From positions 104,565 through 168,564 of the forward strand of contig PQAO01000007.1 in the NCBI GenBank assembly GCA_003104995.1: a DNA stretch of 64,000 nt, written 5' to 3'. The position numbers and the translations under genes are program-made. Of this stretch, positions 16,749 to 25,675 are shown piece by piece. Every line of letters begins with the position of its first letter. Position 1 is the first letter of the stretch. The notes beneath the pieces are model-generated. The model saw only the letters and a list, made by a program, of their open reading frames with translations. It did no database searches and was not told the origin of the DNA. Source of the DNA: Dehalococcoidia bacterium (lineage in GTDB: Bacteria > Chloroflexota > Dehalococcoidia > Tepidiformales > Tepidiformaceae).

Positions 16749-17528
16749 TCAAGGGGCCATGAACCAGCTTCCGGCGATGGTGGCGAAGCGGTTCGGCTGT
16801 TCAAGGTTGGCGAGGTGGCCCGCGTCGAGGATCGTCTTGGCTTCGGCCCACTCGAGCTGGTTCCTCCAGACCTGGCCGTAGGCCGGCGGCACGAAGCGGT
16901 CCCCGGCGCCGGTGACGACGATCGTGTGCGCTTTGATGCGCGGCAGCCGCTTGATCACGCCGGTATCGGGGAGGGGCCAGAGGAACTTCGCGGCCGCCTT
17001 CAGGTCCTTCATCTCCTGGACGTAGTTCTCGAGCACATCCATGATCCCGTCGCGGAGGACCAGGTTCTCGCGGCGGGCCGGGTCGGCGAAGAGGACCTCG
17101 GTGGCACGCATGGGGTTCTGGGCGAAGGGGTCTTCGCCTCCGATGGACTCCTCCCAGATGCCGACCGGGTTCGCGAGGACGAGCTTCATGACGCGGTCGG
17201 GACGGATGGCCGCGATCTCGGCGGCGATCCATGCGCCGATGGAGTGGCCGAGCACGTGGACCTGTTCGAGACCGAGGTGGTCGAGGAAGTCGATGTAGTG
17301 CAAGACGAAGTCGAGACCGTCGTCTACTTCGTCGATGCCCTCGGAAGGCCCCCAGCCGGGATGGTATGGGGCGATGACATCGAAGCGGGTGGCGAGTTCG
17401 GCAATCGCCGGTTCCCAGCCCTGGAGACCCGCGATGTGGTGCAGATAGAGAAGAGGGGCGCCCGCACCGCCGCGGAAGTAGTGCACCGGTGACTTTTCAG
17501 GATGAATGACTGCGGACAGCTGATCCAT
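16749..17528 (-). CDS. alpha/beta hydrolase
   Basis: A 259-aa alpha/beta hydrolase. The oxyanion segment is LLYLHHIAG (an HH instead of HG), the nucleophile elbow is LGHSIGAW (Ser), the acid Asp is in TGAGDRFVPP and the His in DAGHLANL, so the triad is complete. The gap to the LLM oxidoreductase gene upstream is 11 bases, so the two are very likely one operon. In such pairs the flavin enzyme may produce an ester or lactone that the hydrolase opens; this is inference. The substrate is unknown. Confidence 0.87.
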   Translation of the reverse strand: MDQLSAVIHPEKSPVHYFRGGAGAPLLYLHHIAGLQGWEPAIAELATRFDVIAPYHPGWGPSEGIDEVDDGLDFVLHYIDFLDHLGLEQVHVLGHSIGAWIAAEIAAIRPDRVMKLVLANPVGIWEESIGGEDPFAQNPMRATEVLFADPARRENLVLRDGIMDVLENYVQEMKDLKAAAKFLWPLPDTGVIKRLPRIKAHTIVVTGAGDRFVPPAYGQVWRNQLEWAEAKTILDAGHLANLEQPNRFATIAGSWFMAP

Positions 17529-17539
17529 GGTGGTAGTCC

Positions 17540-18784
17540 TCAGGCCCTCACTGCGGGGCGGATGGGCCGCGGCGATGCGATCAGGCCGGCATCAAGCGGT
17601 CTTGGCGACCAGAGGTCTTCGTACCCTTCCCAGAGGTGCCGGAGCTTCGGCATCACGTGGTCGGCGAAGAGGCGGGTGCTTTTTTCGCACTTGTCCCGCG
17701 GCATATCGCCGATGTGCATGAGGCAGAAGACGTGGCCCACTTTGAGCGAAGTGATGAGGTGCTCCATCTGCTCGGTGACCTGTTTCGGATCGCCGGAGAC
17801 GAGGAAACCCTCGTCGACGCACTGGCGGTAGGACTTGCCGACGGCGCCGCCGGAGCTGACACCGCCGACCTGCGACTTGAGACCGGCGCGAATCGTGGCC
17901 TCGGTGCGGTAGCCTGGAGCGTCAGCAAAACCGGGGTAGACGTGGAGACAGCGTTCGAAGAAGTAGCGGGCGTGCTGGAAGTAGCTTTCCTCGGCCTCGG
18001 CGTCGCTGTCGGCGACGATGATCTGCTGGGCGAAGGAGCCCTGGTAGGGGTTGAAGGGCTTGCCGAGAGCATCGAGGCGGTCCCAGAAGCCGGTCATGAG
18101 CTGGGCGCCGCGCTTGAAGCCGCTGAAGCTCAGGTAGCTGTAGTTGTATTCCTTCTCGGCGCAGAAGTCCCACGTTTCGACGGAACCGCCGCCGGGGATC
18201 CAGATGGGCGGGTGGGGTTTCTGGATGGGGCGCGGCCAAACGTTCACATAGCGGAGCTTGTTGAACTTGCCATTCCAGGCGAAGACGTCCGGGTCGGTCC
18301 AGGCGCGGATGATGAGGTCGTGGTTCTCGGCGTAGCGTTCACGGAGGGTGGCCGGGTTCGAACCGAAAGCGTAGTTCGTGTCCATGGAGGTGCCCACCGG
18401 GAAGCCAGCAATGAGCCGGCCTCCGGAGATGACGTCGAGCATGGCCATCTCTTCGGCGACGCGCGTCGGCGGGTTGTAGAGGGCGATGGACTGGCCGAGG
18501 AGGACGATACTGACGTCCCTGGTACGGCGGGCAAGGGTAGCGGCCATGATGGCCGGCGAGGGCATGAGCCCGTAGGCGTTGGCGTGGTGCTCGTTGACCC
18601 CGACTCCGTCGAACCCGAGTTCCGCGGCGAACTCCAGCAGGTCGAGGTAGTCGTTGTAGATTTGGTGGCCCTTCACGGGATCGTAGAGGCGGGAATCGAC
18701 ATCGACCCAGACGCTGCGGTGCTTCTGGCGGAAGTCCTCGGGGAGGTAGGGATAGGGCATGAGGTTGAACCAGTGGAACTTCAC
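17540..18784 (-). CDS. LLM-class flavin-dependent oxidoreductase
   Basis: A 414-aa bacterial-luciferase-like protein (TIM barrel, FMN or F420 binding). Recognisable elements are FDGVGVNEHHANAYG near residue 60, IVLLGQSIALYNPPTRVAEEMAMLD, GGRLIAGFPVGTSMDTN and the later PPIWIPGGGSVETWDF. It is long for the family (usually 320-380), with a C-terminal extension from about residue 390. It lies directly upstream of an alpha/beta hydrolase gene. Likely roles are monooxygenation or Baeyer-Villiger-type reactions; the reduced flavin source could be the flavin reductase at 8.6 kb, which is speculation. Confidence 0.88.
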   Translation of the reverse strand: MKFHWFNLMPYPYLPEDFRQKHRSVWVDVDSRLYDPVKGHQIYNDYLDLLEFAAELGFDGVGVNEHHANAYGLMPSPAIMAATLARRTRDVSIVLLGQSIALYNPPTRVAEEMAMLDVISGGRLIAGFPVGTSMDTNYAFGSNPATLRERYAENHDLIIRAWTDPDVFAWNGKFNKLRYVNVWPRPIQKPHPPIWIPGGGSVETWDFCAEKEYNYSYLSFSGFKRGAQLMTGFWDRLDALGKPFNPYQGSFAQQIIVADSDAEAEESYFQHARYFFERCLHVYPGFADAPGYRTEATIRAGLKSQVGGVSSGGAVGKSYRQCVDEGFLVSGDPKQVTEQMEHLITSLKVGHVFCLMHIGDMPRDKCEKSTRLFADHVMPKLRHLWEGYEDLWSPRPLDAGLIASPRPIRPAVRA

Positions 18785-18889
18785 TCGGGCCTCCGGGGAC
18801 GGTCTTTCGCGTGGCGCTGAATGATTGCACAGCCGTGTGGGACTGGGAATACACCTCGATGATGGCCCGATTGGCCGTGGCCCGAACGG

Positions 18890-19564
18890 CTATGCGCCAG
18901 CTGCTTCGGAGCCGGGTTCCGGTTCGTACCCAGGGCCGGCCCGGAAGGCACAGGTGGGCGCGCCACCGACGCGGGAGCCCACCGTCTGAACGGTGCCTTG
19001 CGCGACAGCGATCCCGATGACCCGCCTTTCGATCTCGCAGAACTCCGGATGCTCCCTCGCGACGCGGATGAAGGGGCAGTGGCGCAGGGTCACCTTCCAG
19101 TCGCTCTCACTGGTCACTTCCCAGAGGGGGAAGAAGCCCTGGCGCTCCTGCAGGCCGGCAAGCTGCTCGATGCGGCCTTCGAACGTCACTGCCGAGACAC
19201 CAGCAAGTACCTGGCTCTGCTGTGCCTGCTCCAGCGCCTCGAAGACCTGGCCCTTGCACTCTGGATGGCTGTCGATGGCGGCCAACAGCGCCAGGGCGAT
19301 GGCGGCGTAACCCTGGGGAAACAACTCTTCACCCGTGGGCGTCAGGTGAAACAGGTGTGTCGGACGCCCCGGGCCGTGGCGGCGGCGCGTGTGTTTCACG
19401 AAGCCATCGGATTCGAGTGAGTAGAGGTGCATGCGGACGGCCGCGATGGAAAGGTAGCTCGCGCGGGCGAGTTGCTCCGCCGTTGCCTCGCCACGTTCCT
19501 TGATGCCCAGGAGCAGGAGGCGGCGAGTCGAGGGCAAAAGATCCAGAGCCATGGGCGACGGCAT
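18890..19564 (-). CDS. SufR-like winged-helix regulator with Cys ligands
   Basis: A 224-aa regulator. The start at ATG 19564 has AAGGAGG with ideal spacing. Residues about 5-75 are a winged helix (GEATAEQLARASYLSIAAVR, then LESDGFVKHTRRRHGPGRP). The C-terminal part has three Cys spaced C-x12-C-x28-C (CPFIRVAREHPEFC, then a Cys in APTCAFRAG), the arrangement of [Fe-S]-binding SufR-type repressors. It therefore probably senses iron-sulfur status or oxidants. Unlike typical sufR it is not beside suf genes; its neighbours are the LLM oxidoreductase downstream and a globin-coupled sensor upstream. Confidence 0.78.
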   Translation of the reverse strand: MPSPMALDLLPSTRRLLLLGIKERGEATAEQLARASYLSIAAVRMHLYSLESDGFVKHTRRRHGPGRPTHLFHLTPTGEELFPQGYAAIALALLAAIDSHPECKGQVFEALEQAQQSQVLAGVSAVTFEGRIEQLAGLQERQGFFPLWEVTSESDWKVTLRHCPFIRVAREHPEFCEIERRVIGIAVAQGTVQTVGSRVGGAPTCAFRAGPGYEPEPGSEAAGA

Positions 19565-19655
19565 GGTCCTCCTTCGGGTTCCCCCAGGGCACTTCGGGCT
19601 GGCCGGGGGATCGGCCGCCACATCTTGGTGTGCAGGGCGTAACACGCGAGCCGAC

Positions 19656-19681
19656 GGCGCCTGCGTACGGTGCCAGGCGCC
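19656..19681. other. hairpin in the 213-base gap upstream of the SufR-like gene
   Basis: GGCGCCTG (19656-19663) pairs perfectly with CAGGCGCC (19674-19681) over a 10-base loop. There is no T-run, so it is either a stop structure for the globin-coupled sensor transcript or a leader structure of the regulator. Confidence 0.3.
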
Positions 19682-19777
19682 ATTCGCTGCCAGCGGCCCG
19701 CCGTGGGCACAACAACGTTCCCGGACCCAGCGGGCTGGCACGAGCCGGCCAAACCGTTGGGAAGAGCTCGCGGCTTC

Positions 19778-21418
19778 TCAGGCCGCGCGGCCACCCGTGA
19801 ACGTTTCGCCTGCTGAGTTGTGGGCAAGGACGCCGAAGCGGGCGATGAACTCGGAGAGCTCCGATGTGCTTGCGGCGAGCGTGCTGGCCTCTCGTGAGAT
19901 CTCGGACATCCGGCCGGCCACCTCCTCGACACTGGCTGAGACCTGCTGGCTGGCTGCGGCGGTCTGTTCGACGAGGGCACTCGAATCGACCACGGAGTTG
20001 CGGACGCGACCGATGGACTCATTCATGGCGCCCGCGAGGCGGGCGGACTCACCCGCCAGCTCGGCAACGCGCTCGACGATGCCGCCCAGGCGCCCGGCCG
20101 ACTCCCCGGCGCCGGCTGCCGCGGCGGTGATCTCGTTGATCTCGCCGGTCACGAGGCCAACGCTTTCGACGATGCGGCCCAGCGCCTCGCCCGCCGCCGC
20201 GGCGCGCTCTGCGCCAACCTCGACCTCGCCAATGCTGTGTTCCATTGCCTGGACGGCACGTGTGGTGCCGCTCTGCACCCCGGCGATGAGTTTGGCGATC
20301 TCCCGGGTTGCGACGGCGGTACGCTCGGCGAGCGAGCGGACATTCTCGGCGACCACGGCGAAGCCGCGGCCCTGCTCGCCGGCGCGGGCGGCTTCGATGG
20401 CTGCGTTGAGAGCGAGCAGGTTGGTCTGGGCGGCGATCTCGTCGATCACCTGGACGATGGCTCCGATCTGGGAGCCGCTCTGGCCGAGCTGTTCGACCTC
20501 GGTCGCGGTCTGGAGGACAGTCGTGCGGATGACGCCCATGGCGTCGATGGTGTGCTGGACGGCGTCAGTGCCTTCGCGGGCCTGGCCGGCCGCGGCTTCT
20601 CCACGTTCGGTCGCCGTGCGTGAGGCAAGGCCGACCCGGTCGAGGGCGCGGCTCACCTCGCTGGTGGCGCCAACGGCCGCTTCCATCGCCGCGAGCTGTT
20701 CGGCGGCCGCATGGGCGACTTCGCCACTTGCTGAGCCCAACTCCTCCATCTCGGAGCTGAAGTTGGCCATCGTTGCGGTCTGGACGGTCGAGCCGCGGGC
20801 CATCTCGGAGGCGGAGCTGGCGATTTCGCGGGTGGCCGAATCGACATGGGAGACGCCGGCTCCCAGGTTCTGGAGCGGTTCGCCCAGCGTGTCGTGGATA
20901 TCGACGAGGCGTTCGAGGAGGCCTTCGCTGATGAACGTCTCGATGGCGAGCGAGATATCGAGGAGGAAGACCTTGGTGAAGGCGGCGATGGTCTGGGCGA
21001 GCTTATCGCCCTTGAGATGGCGAGCGAGGAGCGGGAAGAGGAGGGCGGCCCAGACGCCATAGGCGCCGACGTTCCAGCGCGGCTCGATGTGGAGCCTGGC
21101 GTGCGTTGCACCTACCTGGAGGCGGTGGTTGAAGTAGTCCTCACTGAAGTCGGCGTCGAAGATATCGACGAGATACGCAGTCCAGGCGGGGGCCAGGCGG
21201 GAGCGGTTGGAGCCGACAGATTCGATCTTCCGGGTCCATTCGCCGAAGGTGGCGCAGTGTTCGTAGAAGCTGGCGATGATGCCCTCAGCCTCGGGACGGA
21301 CTTTGGCCCCGGCTTCGCGGATGAGCCGGATGTCTTCCGCGGTAATGCCGATCCACTTCAGGCGGAGCGTCTGATCGCGGTGGTCAACCTTGAGCCGTTC
21401 GGTGAGTTTCGATTCCAC
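19778..21418 (-). CDS. globin-coupled methyl-accepting sensor (HemAT-like)
   Basis: A 546-aa soluble chemotaxis-type transducer. Residues about 1-175 are a protoglobin/globin-coupled-sensor domain; the proximal haem His is His106 in [15 protein letters not shown], and the following WNVGAY is family-typical. From about residue 230 comes a long coiled-coil signalling domain with the receptor hairpin tip [20 protein letters not shown]. No transmembrane helix is present, so it is a cytoplasmic haem-based O2 (or NO/CO) sensor. I start it at GTG 21418 with GGGGGGAA about 6 bases upstream; TTG 21433 is the alternative. No che genes are nearby. Confidence 0.88.
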   Translation of the reverse strand: MESKLTERLKVDHRDQTLRLKWIGITAEDIRLIREAGAKVRPEAEGIIASFYEHCATFGEWTRKIESVGSNRSRLAPAWTAYLVDIFDADFSEDYFNHRLQVGATHARLHIEPRWNVGAYGVWAALLFPLLARHLKGDKLAQTIAAFTKVFLLDISLAIETFISEGLLERLVDIHDTLGEPLQNLGAGVSHVDSATREIASSASEMARGSTVQTATMANFSSEMEELGSASGEVAHAAAEQLAAMEAAVGATSEVSRALDRVGLASRTATERGEAAAGQAREGTDAVQHTIDAMGVIRTTVLQTATEVEQLGQSGSQIGAIVQVIDEIAAQTNLLALNAAIEAARAGEQGRGFAVVAENVRSLAERTAVATREIAKLIAGVQSGTTRAVQAMEHSIGEVEVGAERAAAAGEALGRIVESVGLVTGEINEITAAAAGAGESAGRLGGIVERVAELAGESARLAGAMNESIGRVRNSVVDSSALVEQTAAASQQVSASVEEVAGRMSEISREASTLAASTSELSEFIARFGVLAHNSAGETFTGGRAA

Positions 21419-21699
21419 TGTACTTCCCCCCAAGGGTGCAAGAGCGGGCCGGGCCGGGGCAGGACAACGGCGAGGCGGCTCCCGCTTATTCCGCTCACAA
21501 ACGAGGCCGGGCGGGAGTGTGGACCGGACAGTGGCACGCGGTCAGTCGCGGCAACGTCTTCGCGTTCATCCTTTGCCCGCGGGGGGCGCAGGGATATCGG
21601 GGGACTCCCCACATTGTTGCAATCCTAAAATCTAGTGTGGTGGGGGCACCGGGGACCAGGGGTGCATACGCACGCATGTTCTGGTAGCCTCTCGCCCAG

Positions 21700-22827
21700 A
21701 TGGTGCGCTTCCTCCACACGTCAGACTGGCAACTCGGGATGACCCGGCATTTCTTGCGGCCGGAAGCACAGGCGCGATTTGGCGCGGCGCGGATAGACGC
21801 GATCCGGGCGATTGGACGCGTCGCGGCGGAGTACGAGTGCCGCTTCGTCGTAGTCGCCGGCGACGTATTCGAGTCGAACATGGTCGACCGCGGTGTCGTG
21901 TTGCGAGCCCTCGGGGCGATGCGGGAAGCGAAGGTCGACTTCTACCTGCTGCCGGGGAATCACGACCCGCTGGATGCCGGTTCGGTGTATGCGTCGCGGG
22001 TGTTTCGCGAGAACCGTCCGCCCAACGTATACGTGCTGGACGAAGAGCCGGTGCAGGTGGAGCCGGGCGTGACCGTCATCGGAGCGCCGTGGCTTTCGAA
22101 GCGCGTGACGGCCGACCCGGTGGGCGTTGCGCTCCAGCGGGCGCGCGAACTCCAGGGGACGCGAATCGTCGTGGGGCACGGGGCGGCGAACACACTGGTG
22201 CCCGACATGGAGACCGGGACGCTCATCGACGTCGCGCAAGCCGAAGCCGCGATCGGAGCTGGCATGGTCCAGTACATCGCGCTGGGCGACCGGCATTCGC
22301 GCACGGCGGCCGGGAGCAGCGGACGAATCTGGTATTCGAGTGCCCCCGAGCCGACCGACTACGACGAGGATGACCCGGGCTGGGTGCTGGTGGTCGACGC
22401 GGGTGAGTCATCCTGCGACGTGCAGGCTGTGAGAACTTCCACGTGGAGGTTCGTGCGCCAACCGTTCGAGCTCGCGGGGCGGAGCGACATCGCGCGGGTG
22501 CGGACGTGGCTCGACGGGTTGCTCAACAAGGAGCGCACCATTCTGAAGCTCTCATTCGTTGGGACGCTGAACCTGGCGGGGCGGGCCGAACTGGACGACG
22601 TGCTGGCCCACCACGCGGAGATGTTCGCGGCCATTGAACAGTGGGAACGCCACACAGACCTGGTATTGCTGGCGGAAGAAACGGACTTCTCGGACCTCGG
22701 CCTGGCGGGCTTCGCGGAGTCGGCGGCGGAGGAGCTGGCGGCCGCGGCCAGCGGCGAGGGCGAGCACGCCGTCGGAGCGCGCGATGCGCTGGCATTGCTC
22801 TACCGGCTTTCGCGGGGTGCCGCATGA
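21700..22827 (+). CDS. sbcD: SbcD/YhaO-like DNA repair exonuclease
   Basis: A 375-aa calcineurin-like phosphoesterase of the Mre11/SbcD group. The metal-site motifs appear in order: HTSDWQLG (Gln replaces the usual His of DxH), VVAGDVFES, LLPGNHDPLD, VVGHGAAN and LGDRH. The Gln variant is common in the actinobacterial/YhaO-type branch. The C-terminal 120 residues are a cap/adaptor region. It acts as the nuclease subunit with the SbcC-like ATPase encoded by the next gene, whose ATG overlaps this stop by 4 bases. Confidence 0.88.
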   Translation: MVRFLHTSDWQLGMTRHFLRPEAQARFGAARIDAIRAIGRVAAEYECRFVVVAGDVFESNMVDRGVVLRALGAMREAKVDFYLLPGNHDPLDAGSVYASRVFRENRPPNVYVLDEEPVQVEPGVTVIGAPWLSKRVTADPVGVALQRARELQGTRIVVGHGAANTLVPDMETGTLIDVAQAEAAIGAGMVQYIALGDRHSRTAAGSSGRIWYSSAPEPTDYDEDDPGWVLVVDAGESSCDVQAVRTSTWRFVRQPFELAGRSDIARVRTWLDGLLNKERTILKLSFVGTLNLAGRAELDDVLAHHAEMFAAIEQWERHTDLVLLAEETDFSDLGLAGFAESAAEELAAAASGEGEHAVGARDALALLYRLSRGAA

Positions 22828-25601
22828 GGATCCACCGGCTGGTGCTGCGCAACTACCGGGCGATCCGCGAGTACCGCCTGGATCTCCCGGCCAGCGGAGT
22901 CGTCGTGATCGAGGGCGAGAACGAAATCGGGAAATCGAGCATCGCGGAGGCCCTGTGGCTCGTGTTCGAAGTCCCGGATTCATCGGATAGCGAACGGGTG
23001 CGGAGCATCAAGCCGGTGGACCGGGACGCGGCGACGGAAGTCGAAATCGACGTCAGCAGCGGACCGTACCGGTTCACGTACGCGAAGCGGTTTCACCGGG
23101 CTCCCCGGACCGAACTGCGGGTGGAGGAGCCCCGGCCAGAACACGTCACCGGCCGGGAAGCGCATGACAGGGCAACCGCAATCCTGAAGGAGACAACCGA
23201 CACCGCGCTCTGGGCGGCTCTGCGGCTGCTCCAGGGCGAGGCGCTCAACGACGTGGCGCTCAGCGGGCATCTCTCGTTGGCGGCAGCCCTCGACGAGGCG
23301 GCATCGGCCAGGCTGGGGGGCGACCACGAACAGACGCTCATGGAGCGGGCCCATCGGGAGTACCGCCTGTACTTCACCGAGACGGGCAAAGAGAACAAGG
23401 ACTTCGCCCTCCTGCGGTCGGCGGCAGACACTGCCCGAGCGAACGCCGAGCGGCTCTCCGGGAACATTACCGGCCTCGAAGCACTGGCCGAGCGCTGCGT
23501 GGTGCTCGAAGACGAAGTTGCGCGCCACACCGCCGAACGTTCCGCAGCCGAGGCCGAGACGGAACGGCTGCGCCGGGGAGCGGAGGAGCGGCAGAAGCTT
23601 GAGGGGCTCGTCACGAGCCTGGAGGCGCAGGCAAGTCTCGCGCGGTCGCAGCGGGATGCCGCGCAGGCGGAAGCAGCGCGGCGCGAGCGCCTGGTGTCGG
23701 AATTGGACCGATCCCGGGAGCAGATCGCGGCGCTGGAGCCGCAGCGAGCAGGGACACTGGCCGAACTGCACGAGGCGGCTGCTGCTCTTGAGAGCGCCCG
23801 GGCCGCGGAGACGGCGGCCGAAACGGAGCACGACGCGCGGGCCGGCGCGGCAAAGGTCGCCGGGGACGACTTCAGTTACTTCCAGGAGCGGCTGCAGGTA
23901 GAACTGATGGCCGAGCGCGTGGAGCGGGTTGCCCGGAACCAGGGCGAACTGCGGGCGCTGGCGGAGCGGCTGAATTCCATCCAGGTCAACGGACGGGTGC
24001 TGGAGGAGCTGGAATCCCTGGAGCGCGAGCACCAACGGGCAGAACTTCGGCTGGAAGCGGAGGGGACGGCGATTGAAGTCACCGCCCCGGACCCAATCAA
24101 TATCCGCCTCAATGGCGAGGATGCGCGCATTGTGCCGGGAGCGCCGTTCCAGGCACACGTGACGGGAGAAGCGGCGCTGGAGCTGCCGGGTGGGGTGGAA
24201 GTCCGGCTGCGCGCGGGGCAGGGAGCCTCGGGGTTGGCGGCACGCGCCACCGAGGCGAAGGTCCGGCTGGAATCGGGCCTGGACAAGGTAGGGGTGGGTT
24301 CGATTGTGGCGGCGCGGGAACTGGAAACGGAGCGCCGATCGGCGCTGGAGCGCAGGGGTGGGTTGCAGGGGCAGATCGACGCGGACCTCCGGGATCAGAC
24401 CGCTGAGAGCCTGGCGGCGAAGCTCGAACGCACCCGGGAACGGGTGCGCCAGTACGAAGCCGGGCGGCCTTCCGCAGTGCCCCTGCCACCCTCGCTCGAA
24501 GCGGCTCGCGAGGCACGGGACCGCGCCGAGGAGGTCGCGGCCCAGGCGGAAGCGGCGAAGCGGGTGGCCCGGGAAAGGGCGAGAGAAGCGGCAGACCGGC
24601 ACACGCTATCGAAGGACGGCCTCGACCGGCTGGAGCGGCAGCATGAGACGTGCGTCCGGGACGCCGCGGAAGTCGCGAGGAACCTGCAGGAGGCTCGCGA
24701 GGCCCGGGCGGACGCGGCGCTCGCGAGTGACCTTGCCGGGGCCAGCGAAGCGGCGAGCCGTCTCGAACGGGAGATCGCTGAAACACGGGCCTTGCTCCTC
24801 GCGTGCCCCGACACAACGGCGGCCCTGACCGAGGCGCGGACGCGATCTCGACAGGCAGAAGAGGCCCTGCGACGGGTGGAAACGGAACGTTCGGAGGCTC
24901 GTGGCGCACTGCAGAACGCGGGCGAAAGCGGCCTCCATCAGCAACTGCAGGACGCCGCAACGGCGTTCGAGGCAGCACAGGCTGAGCTCGCGTCGTTCGA
25001 GGCGCGGGCGACCGCGGCCCGGCTCCTGTTCGACACGCTCCGGCGGCACCGCGAAGCTGCGCGCAGCGCATATGCGCTGCCTCTGCAAGAAAAGGTGCAG
25101 GAGCTCGGGCGGACCGTCTTCGGTCCATCCTTCGCGGTCGAGCTGGACCAGGAACTCCGCATTGCCCGGCGGACGCTCGACGGAGTGACGCTGGAGTTCG
25201 GGCGGCTCTCCGTGGGCGCGCGCGAACAGCTCGGCATCCTGCTCAGGCTGGCGTGCGCTTCGCTCGTGAGCAAGACAGGCGGCGTGCCGCTGGTGCTCGA
25301 CGACGTGCTCGGGTGGTCGGACCCGAAACGGCTCGGCCGGATCGGCGAAGTGCTGGCTCTGGCGGCCCGGGAGACGCAGGTGCTTGTGCTGACCTGCACC
25401 CCGGAGCGATTTGCGACTGTTCGGCCGGCAACGATCATCTCGCTCCCTTCCGGAGCAGTGCGACGACAGGATGCCGACTCTGCCAGCGCCCCGGTGCCTC
25501 CGGCCCTGGCGGCACCGCGCCGGGTGGCACCGAACCGGCCGCCGACCGAACAGGCCGCCCTGGACCTTTTTGGCGAAGCGCCCGCACCCACGAGGAACTG
25601 A
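22824..25601 (+). CDS. sbcC: SbcC/YhaN-like SMC-type ATPase without zinc hook
   Basis: A 925-aa SMC-like ATPase partner of SbcD in double-strand-end processing. Walker A is GENEIGKSS (residues 31-39), the signature-like LSVGAREQLG lies near residue 795 and Walker B VPLVLDDVLGWSDP near 820. In between are long Glu/Arg/Ala-rich coiled coils. A standard SbcC/Rad50 carries a CxxC zinc hook at mid-coil; no CxxC occurs here. Instead residues about 410-475 form a beta-rich insertion (IEVTAPDPINIRLNG to VEVRLRAGQG). This resembles the YhaN-like/actinobacterial branch. ATG 22824 overlaps the sbcD stop. Confidence 0.85.
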   Translation: MRIHRLVLRNYRAIREYRLDLPASGVVVIEGENEIGKSSIAEALWLVFEVPDSSDSERVRSIKPVDRDAATEVEIDVSSGPYRFTYAKRFHRAPRTELRVEEPRPEHVTGREAHDRATAILKETTDTALWAALRLLQGEALNDVALSGHLSLAAALDEAASARLGGDHEQTLMERAHREYRLYFTETGKENKDFALLRSAADTARANAERLSGNITGLEALAERCVVLEDEVARHTAERSAAEAETERLRRGAEERQKLEGLVTSLEAQASLARSQRDAAQAEAARRERLVSELDRSREQIAALEPQRAGTLAELHEAAAALESARAAETAAETEHDARAGAAKVAGDDFSYFQERLQVELMAERVERVARNQGELRALAERLNSIQVNGRVLEELESLEREHQRAELRLEAEGTAIEVTAPDPINIRLNGEDARIVPGAPFQAHVTGEAALELPGGVEVRLRAGQGASGLAARATEAKVRLESGLDKVGVGSIVAARELETERRSALERRGGLQGQIDADLRDQTAESLAAKLERTRERVRQYEAGRPSAVPLPPSLEAAREARDRAEEVAAQAEAAKRVARERAREAADRHTLSKDGLDRLERQHETCVRDAAEVARNLQEAREARADAALASDLAGASEAASRLEREIAETRALLLACPDTTAALTEARTRSRQAEEALRRVETERSEARGALQNAGESGLHQQLQDAATAFEAAQAELASFEARATAARLLFDTLRRHREAARSAYALPLQEKVQELGRTVFGPSFAVELDQELRIARRTLDGVTLEFGRLSVGAREQLGILLRLACASLVSKTGGVPLVLDDVLGWSDPKRLGRIGEVLALAARETQVLVLTCTPERFATVRPATIISLPSGAVRRQDADSASAPVPPALAAPRRVAPNRPPTEQAALDLFGEAPAPTRN

Positions 25602-25621
25602 TCGGCGCTTGTCATCCTTTC

Positions 25622-25662
25622 TGAGACTGAGTATCATGAGCGCGAATTGATACCGACTCTCA
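25622..25662. promoter_or_regulatory. 41-base inverted repeat, candidate metalloregulator operator
   Basis: TGAGACTGAGTATCA (25622-25636) and TGATACCGACTCTCA (25648-25662) are inverted copies matching at 12 of 15 positions around an 11-base spacer. The repeat ends 13 bases before the znuA start and overlaps where the promoter or ribosome site should be. A Zur/Fur- or MntR/DtxR-type repressor is the natural candidate, by context. Confidence 0.6.
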
Positions 25663-25675
25663 GGATTTCTTCACG

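Noticed and set aside
23600..24800. Zinc hook in the SbcC-like coiled coil
   Set aside because: Isolated Cys residues occur (for example in ACPDT and ETCVRD) but none form CxxC.
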